This document shows positions 16,694 to 25,710 of a stretch of 64,000 bases of DNA, piece after piece. The notes beneath the pieces are model-generated. The model was given only the letters and a program-made list of their open reading frames with translations. It made no database searches and had not been told where the DNA came from. The position numbers and the translations under genes are program-made. Source of the stretch: Methylotuvimicrobium sp. KM2 (lineage in GTDB: Bacteria; Pseudomonadota; Gammaproteobacteria; Methylococcales; Methylomonadaceae). Each line of letters opens with the position of its first letter. Position 1 is the stretch's first letter. The DNA is taken from contig NZ_CP150634.1 of the NCBI RefSeq assembly GCF_038051925.1, forward strand, positions 4,824,864-4,888,863, in the 5' to 3' direction.

Positions 16694-19498
16694 ATGGCAA
16701 AAACTTCCAAGAACGGCTTGAGCCAACTCACTGTCGAAACCATTATCCACGACGAAGCCACCCGTAAAAACATACCCACCGCCGAATACCAATCGGTGAT
16801 GGCCAAGGACGAGCAAAGCCCGATTCGCTTGGCGTACGAACGCCGCAACCGCGACCTCGATCCGCAACTGGTCTGGCGAGGCAAGGACGAACAGGATTGG
16901 TCGGACTTGGTCGTGCATGCGCCGCCGCTGTATATCCAGGAAAAAGTCCATCCCAAAGTGCTGATCGACGATCTGCTGCGTCGTACTGAAAGCCAACAAC
17001 CGGCGGAGCCCGATCAAATCGACCTGTTTTCCGACTTCAACGGTCTACCCGACGACAACGCCAAAACCGAGTTTTACAAACACGACGGCCATTGGACCAA
17101 CCGCATGATCTTAGGCGACAGCCTGCAAGTCATGGCTTCGTTGGCCGAACGCGAAGGTTTGCGCGGCAAGGTGCAATGCATTTATTTCGATCCGCCCTAT
17201 GGCATAAAATTTAATTCCAACTTCCAGTGGTCCACCACCAGCCGCGATGTCAAAGACGGCAACGCTGACCACATTACCCGCGAGCCGGAACAGGTCAAAG
17301 CCTTTCGCGATACCTGGCGCGACGGCATCCATTCCTATTTGACTTATTTACGCGACCGGTTGACCGTGGCGCGGGACTTGTTGACCGATTCAGGATCGAT
17401 TTTTGTGCAAATTGGGGAAGAAAATCTGCATCGAGTTCGAGCTGTCATGGATGAGGTTTTAGGTGAGAACAATTCAATTGTCACAATTATTGTAAAGAAA
17501 AAAAGCGCAACAACGTCAACTGATCCAGTTAATGATTATTTAGTTTGGTATGCCAAGAACAGGGAGCAACTTAAACTGCGTACTCTTTATAAAGAAAGAA
17601 GAGACCCTGATGAAGATAACAAATTTAATACCTTAATATCTCCAGAAGGCGAGCATGCTCGTGTTGTTAAATTAACGGAATTCGAAATTGAGCAAAAGCT
17701 TGATTCTGGTTGGAGATGGGCCAGGGTTAATTATCCACTTGTGAGTCAAGATAGGTCTGAAAGAAGCAAAGATTTTGAATTTCATAATAAAGATTTTGAA
17801 TGTGGCGCTAACAGACATTGGACCTATGACCCTGAAATTGATATGCAACGCCTTGCTCGGGCTGACAGAATTTTTGATGGGGGAGGAAAGTCACTAGGAG
17901 GCGTAGTTTTCTGGAAGGACTGGGCATATGCTTCCATTTCGAATATTTGGACGGAATTTCATGGGGAAAAATTCCCCGTTTACGTTGTTCAAACAAATCC
18001 AAGATTGATTGAACGATGTTTGCTTATGGTTACTGACCCAGGCGACCTTGTCCTCGACCCCACTTGCGGCTCCGGCACCACCGCCTATGTCGCCGAACAA
18101 TGGGGGCGCCGATGGATTACTCTCGACACCTCCCGAGTTGCGTTAGCCCTGGCCCGCGCCCGCATCATGGGCGCTCGCTATCCCTATTATCTGCTGGCGG
18201 ATAGTTACGAAGGACAACGTAAGGAAGCCGAACTTACCCGATCCGCGCCATCTAGCCAACGCACCAGTGGCAATATCCGTCATGGTTTTGTCTATGAGCG
18301 CGTGCCGCATATCACCCTTAAAGCTATCGCCAACAACGCCGAAATCGATGTTATCTGGGACAAGTTTAAGGAAAAACTGGAACCGCTGCGCGAACAATTG
18401 AATCAAGCCTTGGACAAACAATGGCAGGAATGGGAAATCCCCCGCGATGCCGATCCGAAGTGGCCGGAAGCCGCGACAAAAGTGCACAACGACTGGTGGG
18501 AGCAACGCATCATCCGCCAGCAGGAAATCGACGCATCGATCACCGCCAAAGCCGAATTCGAATACCTGTACGACAAGCCCTATGAAGACAAGAAAAAAGT
18601 CCGTGTTGCCGGACCATTTACTTTCGAAAGCCTGTCCCCGCATCGGGTGTTAGCCGTCGATGAAAACGACGAGCTGGTCGATGGCATCGCCGAGGCGGAC
18701 GGAGAATACCGCGAAGAACGCGACTTCGTGCAACTGATTCTGGAAAATCTGAAAACCGCCGGCGTACAGCAAGCGCATAAAACCGACAAAATCGATTTTA
18801 CGTCCCTTTCGCCCTGGCCCGGTGAACTGATCTGCGCCGAAGGCCGTTACTCGGAAGGTGACGAGAATTCCGGAAACGAAAAACGCGCAGCCGTGTTCAT
18901 TGGGCCCGAATTCGGCACGGTATCTCGCCCAGATTTAGTGGCTGCCGCCCGCGAAGCCGGCGACGCCGGTTTCGATGTGCTAATCGCCTGCGCTTTCAAC
19001 TATGACGCCCATTCCTCGGAATTCGAAAAACTCGGCCGCATTCCCGTATTGAAAGCCCGCATGAACGCCGACCTGCACATGGCCGAAGACCTGAAAAACA
19101 CCGGCAAAGGCAACCTGTTTGTTATCTTCGGCGAACCGGACATCGACATCCTGGGTGCCGAAGACGGCAAGATTCAAGTCAAAGTCAACGGTGTGGATGT
19201 GTTCCACCCCAACACCGGCGAAGTCCGCAGCGACGGCGCCGAAGGCATCGCCTGCTGGTTCATCGACACCGACTACAACGAAGAAAGCTTCTTCGTCCGC
19301 CACGCCTATTTCCTAGGTGCCAACGATCCCTACAAAGCTTTGAAGACCACGCTGAAAGCCGAAATCAATGAAGAAGCGTGGGCCACATTGAACAGCGACA
19401 CATCAAGACCATTCGAAACACCCAAATCCGGGCGAATCGCGGTCAAAGTCATCAACCATCTTGGTGATGAGGTGATGAAGGTGTTTAAAATACAGTGA
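16694..19498 (+). CDS. Type III-like DNA methyltransferase
   Basis: A 934-residue amino-methyltransferase of the beta group: motif IV DPPYGIKFNS (about residue 166) precedes the AdoMet motif DPTCGSGTTAYVAE (about 453). It would protect host DNA from the helicase-nuclease at 12,930. The part between the motifs (about 17,400-18,030), where the target recognition domain lies in this class, is visibly AT-rich, while both flanks are GC-richer with C/G-ending codons. The C-terminal 350 residues form a domain beyond a simple Mod protein. ATG 16694 was chosen because the family N-terminus (MAKTSKNGLSQ) begins there and the upstream frame overlaps the toxin gene. Confidence 0.85.
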   Translation: MAKTSKNGLSQLTVETIIHDEATRKNIPTAEYQSVMAKDEQSPIRLAYERRNRDLDPQLVWRGKDEQDWSDLVVHAPPLYIQEKVHPKVLIDDLLRRTESQQPAEPDQIDLFSDFNGLPDDNAKTEFYKHDGHWTNRMILGDSLQVMASLAEREGLRGKVQCIYFDPPYGIKFNSNFQWSTTSRDVKDGNADHITREPEQVKAFRDTWRDGIHSYLTYLRDRLTVARDLLTDSGSIFVQIGEENLHRVRAVMDEVLGENNSIVTIIVKKKSATTSTDPVNDYLVWYAKNREQLKLRTLYKERRDPDEDNKFNTLISPEGEHARVVKLTEFEIEQKLDSGWRWARVNYPLVSQDRSERSKDFEFHNKDFECGANRHWTYDPEIDMQRLARADRIFDGGGKSLGGVVFWKDWAYASISNIWTEFHGEKFPVYVVQTNPRLIERCLLMVTDPGDLVLDPTCGSGTTAYVAEQWGRRWITLDTSRVALALARARIMGARYPYYLLADSYEGQRKEAELTRSAPSSQRTSGNIRHGFVYERVPHITLKAIANNAEIDVIWDKFKEKLEPLREQLNQALDKQWQEWEIPRDADPKWPEAATKVHNDWWEQRIIRQQEIDASITAKAEFEYLYDKPYEDKKKVRVAGPFTFESLSPHRVLAVDENDELVDGIAEADGEYREERDFVQLILENLKTAGVQQAHKTDKIDFTSLSPWPGELICAEGRYSEGDENSGNEKRAAVFIGPEFGTVSRPDLVAAAREAGDAGFDVLIACAFNYDAHSSEFEKLGRIPVLKARMNADLHMAEDLKNTGKGNLFVIFGEPDIDILGAEDGKIQVKVNGVDVFHPNTGEVRSDGAEGIACWFIDTDYNEESFFVRHAYFLGANDPYKALKTTLKAEINEEAWATLNSDTSRPFETPKSGRIAVKVINHLGDEVMKVFKIQ

Positions 19499-19525
19499 TG
19501 AAAGTTATCGACAGAGTTAATTTTT

Positions 19526-20656
19526 ATGACAAATTCCGCAATCGAGAATCAAATGAACATTGTTGACTTGAATACTGAAGAAGAGGAAGTAGAAGGCCTT
19601 GGCAAAGACGAAGATGCCTCTTTGGGTGATTACCCAATTGATACATTATTAATTAGAAATGAGACACGTACAGTTCATGATGTACTTCGTCGAATTAAAG
19701 CTGGGGCCTTTGTTATGGACCCTGACTTTCAACGTGATTTCATATGGGGGAATGATAAGCAGAGCAAACTAATTGAGTCTGTACTTATGCGGATTCCATT
19801 ACCGGTGTTCTATTTAGGAGAAGATGACCAAGGAAGAATGATTGTTGTCGATGGTTTACAAAGATTATCGACTTTTAATAGATTTGTGAATAACGAACTT
19901 AAATTAAAGCTTCCTAATCAACTTGAACTTGATAATAAGTATTTTAAGGATCTATCTCCTAAACTTCAAAATCGTTTAGAAGACTGTAACTTAATACTTT
20001 ATATCATTGATGCGAAGGTACCAGAACGGGCTCGTTTAGATATATTCGAACGAGTTAATGGCGGAATACCTTTGACTCGACAACAAATGCGGAATTGTCT
20101 GTACAACGGAAAAGCGACGAAATTTCTTAAAGATGAGTCCTCAACTAAAATCTTCAAGCAAGCAACAGGAGGTAGTCTTAAAACTCAAACCATGCGTGAT
20201 AGAGAGTTCGTTAATAGGTTTTGTGCCTTTAGATTATTACCTTTTGAAAACTATAAAGATGGCATGGACGAATGGCTTGCAATAGCATTAAAAAAAATGA
20301 ATTCTCTTGATGATACTTCATTAATTAATCTCTCCAATGAGTTCCAGAATTCGCTACAAAACAATCGCATACTCTTTGGTGATCATGCTTTCCGAAAGCA
20401 TGAACCGGGACAGGACAGAAGAGGTGTTCTAAATGCTTCTCTATGGGACGTTATGGTTACTGGTTTGGCCCCATATTCTCAGAATCAAGTCGAAAGTCAC
20501 GCAGACAAGCTTAAATCCCGTTTTTATTCATTAATTAAAGAGAATAAATTCGTGTGGTCGATCACTTATGGCCCAAACAGTCCCGATCGAGTCAAGTATC
20601 GATTCGAAGAAACCCAAAAAATGTTCGCGGAGGTATTTGATGTTCACTCGTCTTGA
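19526..20656 (+). CDS. DUF262-domain protein (ParB/GmrS-like fold)
   Basis: A 376-residue protein with an N-terminal DUF262 domain: MDPDFQRDFIWGNDKQSKLI, then IPLPVFYL and IVVDGLQRLSTF (about residues 70-120). The D-G-Q/L-Q-R motif is the conserved nucleotide-binding element of this ParB/sulfiredoxin-like family. Family members include the GmrS subunit of type IV enzymes against modified phage DNA. No C-terminal DUF1524 HNH nuclease is apparent, so it would need partners. It overlaps the DUF3696 ATPase by 17 nt. The gene is clearly more AT-rich than the methyltransferase, pointing to a separate origin. Confidence 0.8.
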   Translation: MTNSAIENQMNIVDLNTEEEEVEGLGKDEDASLGDYPIDTLLIRNETRTVHDVLRRIKAGAFVMDPDFQRDFIWGNDKQSKLIESVLMRIPLPVFYLGEDDQGRMIVVDGLQRLSTFNRFVNNELKLKLPNQLELDNKYFKDLSPKLQNRLEDCNLILYIIDAKVPERARLDIFERVNGGIPLTRQQMRNCLYNGKATKFLKDESSTKIFKQATGGSLKTQTMRDREFVNRFCAFRLLPFENYKDGMDEWLAIALKKMNSLDDTSLINLSNEFQNSLQNNRILFGDHAFRKHEPGQDRRGVLNASLWDVMVTGLAPYSQNQVESHADKLKSRFYSLIKENKFVWSITYGPNSPDRVKYRFEETQKMFAEVFDVHSS

Positions 20657-21767
20657 TCTTCAATACTTTAAATGTTTTGAATTACTTCGCTTACCTCTAC
20701 GCCCCCTCACGCTTCTGACTGGGACTAACGCATCAGGTAAGTCATCGGCTCTGCAAGCTCTAGTCTTATTGCATCAGACAATGCGAGAACACGAGTGGTC
20801 TAAACGCTTGATGTTAAACGGCGAATCTATAAAGTTAGGCACTGTTCTAGATGTTGTAGATAAAGTTCATGGTAGGAAAAGCTTTGAAATTGCTATTGTA
20901 GACAGTGAACAAACATACTCTTGGGTATTCACTGGAGATCGCGATGAACTTTCTATGGAAGTTCAGAGTGTAATTGTCGATCAAGAAACAAATGAGCGGC
21001 CTGAAGCATTACGCTACTTACTGCCGCCAACAATCAATACCTCATTTGCTAATCGTCTAAAAAATCTTACCTATATAACTGCAGAGCGTATTGGACCTCG
21101 CGAAGTATATCCGCTTGAAGATCGTCAGATTGCATCTGTTGTAGGCTCTGCAGGCGAACACGCGGTCAGTATATTGCACTGGGGACGTGATGAACCGGTT
21201 TTAGATGAGCTGGTTATGCCTGATGTAATAAATAAAAGACTTTACCAAGTCGAAGCACGGATGCGAATGTTCTTTCCCGGATGTGGATTAGAAGTACAGC
21301 AAGTTCCGAAAGTAAATGCCGTTACATTGGGATTGCGTACTTCTGATGCGACAGACTTTCATCGACCTATTAATGTTGGCTTTGGCCTTACACAAGTTTT
21401 ACCCATCGTGATTGCTGCTCTATCTGCCGCTAAAGATGACATTCTTATGATTGAAAATCCGGAAGTACATCTTCATCCAGCTGGACAGGCATTAATGGGG
21501 CAGTTTTTAGCCGAAGTTGCTCGTGCAGGGATACAGGTTATAGTTGAAACGCACAGTGACCATGTGCTTAATGGCATTCGTCGAGCAGTGAAAGCTTGTC
21601 GAATTCAGCCAGAACAAGTTGCAGTTCATTTTTTTAGACCATCATCTGCTGAAATTGCTCAAGTAGTTAGCCCTCAAATGGATGGAAACGGAAACATAGA
21701 TTCATGGCCCGATGGATTTTTTGACCAGTTTGATAAAGACATGAATTTCTTTGCCGGGTGGGATTAA
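20640..21767 (+). CDS. AAA ATPase with DUF3696
   Basis: A 375-residue ABC-like AAA ATPase of the RecF/OLD-like type. Walker A is LTGTNASGKSSALQALVLLH (about residues 27-46). Walker B with adjacent conserved residues is ILMIENPEVHLHPAGQALMGQ (about 268-288), followed by VIVETHSDHVLNGIRR, the H-loop region. The last 60 residues fit DUF3696. Such ATPases often work with a nuclease or effector in defence loci. The ATG at 20640 overlaps the DUF262 gene and begins the typical FTRLDLQYFKCF motif, so the longer frame from 20568 is not used. Its stop overlaps the next start (TAATG). Confidence 0.85.
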   Translation: MFTRLDLQYFKCFELLRLPLRPLTLLTGTNASGKSSALQALVLLHQTMREHEWSKRLMLNGESIKLGTVLDVVDKVHGRKSFEIAIVDSEQTYSWVFTGDRDELSMEVQSVIVDQETNERPEALRYLLPPTINTSFANRLKNLTYITAERIGPREVYPLEDRQIASVVGSAGEHAVSILHWGRDEPVLDELVMPDVINKRLYQVEARMRMFFPGCGLEVQQVPKVNAVTLGLRTSDATDFHRPINVGFGLTQVLPIVIAALSAAKDDILMIENPEVHLHPAGQALMGQFLAEVARAGIQVIVETHSDHVLNGIRRAVKACRIQPEQVAVHFFRPSSAEIAQVVSPQMDGNGNIDSWPDGFFDQFDKDMNFFAGWD

Positions 21768-22714
21768 TGCAACTAATGCTAAATGACCTGTCCCTGCATG
21801 GACAATTTCAAAACATTTCTGACTTTCAGAATGCGATTCGTTCCTTAATGAGCATACGAAGCAAAATCAAGCAGTTTGGATATGAAATATATTGCCATCG
21901 TAACGTAACGCAGGCGCAGATTACACATCAGCTCACTATGCAACAAGCCATTCAGAAATTTGATCAAAATGAACGTCGGTCAGTAATGGGATGGTTGACT
22001 CAGCATGGACCCTTTTGGGAGGACGAACCTCATCATGCTTCAGATGATTATTTGGAATACCAAGATCAAGTAGTTACAGATACGGCTTTAGGTGAGGCTG
22101 CTTATCGTTGTATTAACGGCAGCGAATCTCAGTTAGTTAGTTTACTTCCGTCTGATTGGATATTTACACCAATCAACGTTATTTTGCACAATGATACTGT
22201 TACAAATATTGACGTTCTCAACCATTGGGAAATTAATACAATTGAGGCCGCTTTGCGCGACTCGTTTCCACCGATTCAATCATGGGAACAATTGGCTTCC
22301 ATTATGCCGGATCGATGTTCCAATTTAATTTTTTCTTCTGATAGTTTTGAACCATTGAAAGGTCATCCCTTCGTTAATGGTGCAGCAAAACGAATTGTTG
22401 AATTACTGGAAACTTTGGATAAGTTCAAAACTTATTTTGATGCACAAGGACAAAGAACTGTCGAAGGGCAACGGATTTATCAAGATCATTTCACTGGTAA
22501 AAAAGCTTGGTTCACTGACTCATCACCTAGTGAAAAAAATGAATTTAATAATGAACTGACTTTTAAACATCCTAGCAAACATACGGAAACTTTATTCTGT
22601 ACTTGGCACGGAAAAATAAAAACGCCACAGCTTCGTATTCATTTTTCTTGGCCCATTAGTAAAAGTGAGCCGTTGTATGTAGTTTATATTGGTCCCAAGC
22701 TAACTAAACAATAA
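21767..22714 (+). CDS. Hypothetical third gene of the DUF262-DUF3696 module
   Basis: A 315-residue protein I do not recognise. It starts on the last base of the ATPase stop codon (TAATG), so the two are tightly coupled. Visible features are an N-terminal helical segment with QFGYEIYCHRNVTQ and a Trp/Asp/Glu-rich middle (WLTQHGPFWEDEP). A beta-rich C-terminus ends FSWPISKSEPLYVVYIGPKL. No signal peptide, membrane helix or known nuclease motif is apparent. Given its partners, it could be the effector or the sensor of a three-gene system. That is inference. Confidence 0.7.
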   Translation: MQLMLNDLSLHGQFQNISDFQNAIRSLMSIRSKIKQFGYEIYCHRNVTQAQITHQLTMQQAIQKFDQNERRSVMGWLTQHGPFWEDEPHHASDDYLEYQDQVVTDTALGEAAYRCINGSESQLVSLLPSDWIFTPINVILHNDTVTNIDVLNHWEINTIEAALRDSFPPIQSWEQLASIMPDRCSNLIFSSDSFEPLKGHPFVNGAAKRIVELLETLDKFKTYFDAQGQRTVEGQRIYQDHFTGKKAWFTDSSPSEKNEFNNELTFKHPSKHTETLFCTWHGKIKTPQLRIHFSWPISKSEPLYVVYIGPKLTKQ

Positions 22715-22755
22715 GCGCGATTGGAATCCTGAAATGACACTTAAGGGATAATTCA

Positions 22756-24834
22756 TTGGACTTCCGCATCTCCGACACCTTCACTGACAGCCTAGCCAAA
22801 CTCACCGGCGAAGAACAAAAAGTTGTCAAAACCACCGCTTTCGATTTGCAACTGAACCCCGAAAATCCCGGTTTTAGTTTTCATAAATTGGATCGAGCAA
22901 AAGACAAAAATTTCTGGTCGGTCCGGGTCAATACCGACATTCGCATTATCGTGCATAAAACACACAGTAGTCTGTTGCTGTGTTATGTCGATCATCACAA
23001 TAAGGCCTACCACTGGGCGGAGCGTCGTAAGCTGGAAACCCATCCTAAAACGGGTGCTGCTCAGATTGTAGAGATTCGAGAGCGTGTCGAGGAAATCGTT
23101 GTTCCGAAATACATCGAAACTGTACAAGTTAAACCGGCCAAGCCTTTGCTATTTGCCAAGTACTCGAATGACGAATTGCTTGGTTATGGAATACCGGAAG
23201 AATGGTTAGAGGATATTCGTGCTGCAAACGAAGATTCGATTTTGGAGCTGGCAGACCATTTACCGGCAGAAGCAGCTGAAGCCGTGTTGGATTTGGCGGT
23301 TGGAAAGATACCTGCGGCTCCGGAATACGCTGCGCCGGTTATCGATCCTTTTCAGCATCCGGATGCCTTGCGGCGCTTTCGAGTTATGGGTAACGCCGAA
23401 GAATTGGCACAGGCGTTGGACTTTCCTTGGGATAAATGGACGGTATTTTTACATCCTGCCCAACGGCAATGGGTTGAACGTGAATTCAAAGGACCTGCGC
23501 GTGTTTCCGGTTCGGCCGGCACCGGCAAAACCATCGTGGCGTTGCATCGAGCCGTGTATTTAACACGCCTTGCCCCTGAAGCAAGGGTTTTGTTAACGAC
23601 GTTCTCACCGACATTAGCTAATGCTTTGCGTAACAAGTTGAAGCGTTTAATAAACAGCGAGCCGCGTTTAGCCGAACGCTTGGAAGTGCATGCGTTAGAT
23701 TCGGTTGGGCAACGTTTGTACGAATCGAATGTTGGCAAATGCCAATTAGCTAATGCCGATTTGATTCGCGGGTTGTTGCATTCGGCCTCTCAACACGTTG
23801 AAGGAAATAAGTTCAGCCAGACATTTTTGTTATCTGAATGGGAACAAGTCGTTGATGCGTGGCAATTGGATAGTTGGGAAGCCTATCGTGACGTGAAGCG
23901 GCTTGGCCGAAAAACGCGTTTGCCGGAGGCCCAGCGACAACAACTTTGGTCAATATTCGAGCGAGTGTTAACCGCTTTGGAAGAACGCCAGATATTGACT
24001 CATGCTGCTATTTTTACCTGCTTAGCGCAACATTTCACCGAACAAGGGCGGTATCCGTTTGATTTTGTCGTAGTCGATGAAGCGCAGGATATCAGTGTGG
24101 CTCAGTTACGCTTTCTTGCTCCATTAGGAGGAGAGCGAGCCAATGCTTTGTTCTTTGCAGGCGACCTTGGTCAGCGCATTTTCCAACAGGCATTTTCTTG
24201 GAAATCTTTGGGCGTGGACATCCGTGGTCGTTCCCGCACTTTACATATTAACTATCGCACGTCTCACCAAATTCGAGCCCAAGCCGATTTGTTGCTTGGA
24301 CCGGATATTTCCGATGTCGATGGCAATGTCGAAGATCGTAACGGAACGATCTCGGTTTTTAATGGACCATCACCCTCTATTTTGAAACTGGATTCGCCGG
24401 AGCAAGAAGTTAAAACGGTTGCTGCTTGGTTATCTGAAATAACAAGCAATGGCATTAACTCACACGAAATTGGCGTATTTGTCCGCTCAGAAGCAGAACT
24501 GGAACGGGCCACGAACGCTGTGTCTTTGGCATCGTTACCGTGCTTGGTTTTAGACGAACGGGTTGAAACAACGACGGGGCATGTCTCGGTTTGCACGATG
24601 CATTTAGCCAAAGGGCTGGAGTTTAGGGCCGTTGCCGTGATGGCCTGCGATGACGAAATCATTCCCTCCCAAAGCAGAATCGAGTCGGTTGCCGATCCTG
24701 CCGATTTAGAAGATGTCTATGAAACAGAACGCTACTTACTTTATGTGGCTTGTACTCGAGCGAGAGATCATTTGTTAGTGACCAGTGGCGATGTGCCTTC
24801 TGAATTTATTGAGGATTTGATGATTACTGGGTGA
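22756..24834 (+). CDS. RelE-like domain fused to UvrD/Rep helicase
   Basis: A 692-residue protein. Residues 1-100 resemble a RelE/ParE-type toxin fold (ISDTFTDSLAKLTGEEQK, NFWSVRVNTDIRIIVHK). The rest is a superfamily 1 helicase: Walker A GSAGTGKTIVALHRAVYL (about 251), motif II VVVDEAQDIS (about 437), then TMHLAKGLEFRAVAV and YVACTRARDHLLV. Residues 100-240 link them. It starts at TTG 22756, supported by AAGGGA 8 nt upstream and an in-frame stop just before. It would unwind or remodel DNA; what the toxin-like domain contributes is unknown. Its composition matches the methyltransferase better than the AT-rich trio upstream. Confidence 0.85.
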   Translation: MDFRISDTFTDSLAKLTGEEQKVVKTTAFDLQLNPENPGFSFHKLDRAKDKNFWSVRVNTDIRIIVHKTHSSLLLCYVDHHNKAYHWAERRKLETHPKTGAAQIVEIRERVEEIVVPKYIETVQVKPAKPLLFAKYSNDELLGYGIPEEWLEDIRAANEDSILELADHLPAEAAEAVLDLAVGKIPAAPEYAAPVIDPFQHPDALRRFRVMGNAEELAQALDFPWDKWTVFLHPAQRQWVEREFKGPARVSGSAGTGKTIVALHRAVYLTRLAPEARVLLTTFSPTLANALRNKLKRLINSEPRLAERLEVHALDSVGQRLYESNVGKCQLANADLIRGLLHSASQHVEGNKFSQTFLLSEWEQVVDAWQLDSWEAYRDVKRLGRKTRLPEAQRQQLWSIFERVLTALEERQILTHAAIFTCLAQHFTEQGRYPFDFVVVDEAQDISVAQLRFLAPLGGERANALFFAGDLGQRIFQQAFSWKSLGVDIRGRSRTLHINYRTSHQIRAQADLLLGPDISDVDGNVEDRNGTISVFNGPSPSILKLDSPEQEVKTVAAWLSEITSNGINSHEIGVFVRSEAELERATNAVSLASLPCLVLDERVETTTGHVSVCTMHLAKGLEFRAVAVMACDDEIIPSQSRIESVADPADLEDVYETERYLLYVACTRARDHLLVTSGDVPSEFIEDLMITG

Positions 24835-24898
24835 AACTCCGGATTTACCATTTTGACAATCGCTCTGTAAAACAACTGTAAAAAATTGAAAGGATAAG

Positions 24899-25663
24899 AT
24901 GGACGCTTTATTAAACAAATACCGTAATGTCATTCAAAATCTACCAAGTAACTGCTTCGATGAGAAACTTCTCATGGATAGAGATGGCAAGTTATCTATT
25001 TATTACGCACCCTTTGAATATATCAATCCGGAAGCAAAGGTCGTTATCGTAGGTATTACGCCTGGCCGCACTCAAATGAACAATGCGTTACGAGAGGCAC
25101 AACATCAATTGAAAGCTGGTGCCGATAATCATACTGTGCTTCGTCAAGCAAAACTGACGGGTGCATTCAGCGGTACGCTAAGAAATAACCTCGTCAATTT
25201 GTTAGATCATATTGGCATCAACCACTGGCTAAACATTGATACTACCGAACATTTATTTGGAAGAATGGCGCATCTCGCGCAAACGGCGTCAGTGTTGTCA
25301 TATCCGGTATTTGTGGAGGGTAAGGATTACAACGGTACGCCCAACATGCTTAAGCATCCATTACTAAAGCGATATTTGCGCGTTCATTTTGGAAAGCAGG
25401 CTCATCAATTAAGTAAGGCGATTTTTATCCCTCTGGGTGATAAACCTAAAGAAGCTTTGAATTTTTTATCTGTCGAGGGAATTATCGATACAGATAGAAT
25501 TCTTGGCGACTTACCGCATCCATCAGGCGCAAACGCAGAACGTATCGCATATTTTCTTGGTAGGAAGAGTAAAAATTCTTTGTCTGCAAAGATGAATCCA
25601 GAAAAACTGGATATGGCAAAAGACAGGCTGACTAGCCAATTATCGATTATCAGAAGCAGGTAA
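24899..25663 (+). CDS. Uracil-DNA-glycosylase-fold protein
   Basis: A 254-residue protein with two motifs in the order and spacing of the uracil-DNA glycosylase superfamily. The first is KVVIVGITPGRTQMNNAL (about residues 45-62), corresponding to the G-x-x-P-G water-activating loop. The second is LGDLPHPSGANAERIAYFLG (about 202-221), corresponding to the H-P-S base-flipping loop. It has a good ribosome-binding site (AAGGA) and stands between the helicase and the Druantia-like genes. A role in recognising or excising modified bases in phage DNA is plausible, because a superfamily member (Brig1) has been reported to do so. The substrate cannot be predicted. Confidence 0.75.
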   Translation: MDALLNKYRNVIQNLPSNCFDEKLLMDRDGKLSIYYAPFEYINPEAKVVIVGITPGRTQMNNALREAQHQLKAGADNHTVLRQAKLTGAFSGTLRNNLVNLLDHIGINHWLNIDTTEHLFGRMAHLAQTASVLSYPVFVEGKDYNGTPNMLKHPLLKRYLRVHFGKQAHQLSKAIFIPLGDKPKEALNFLSVEGIIDTDRILGDLPHPSGANAERIAYFLGRKSKNSLSAKMNPEKLDMAKDRLTSQLSIIRSR

Positions 25664-25710
25664 TTAAGATTTAGTTCCTACCAAATATTTATAAAAATAA
25701 TAAGAGAGGG

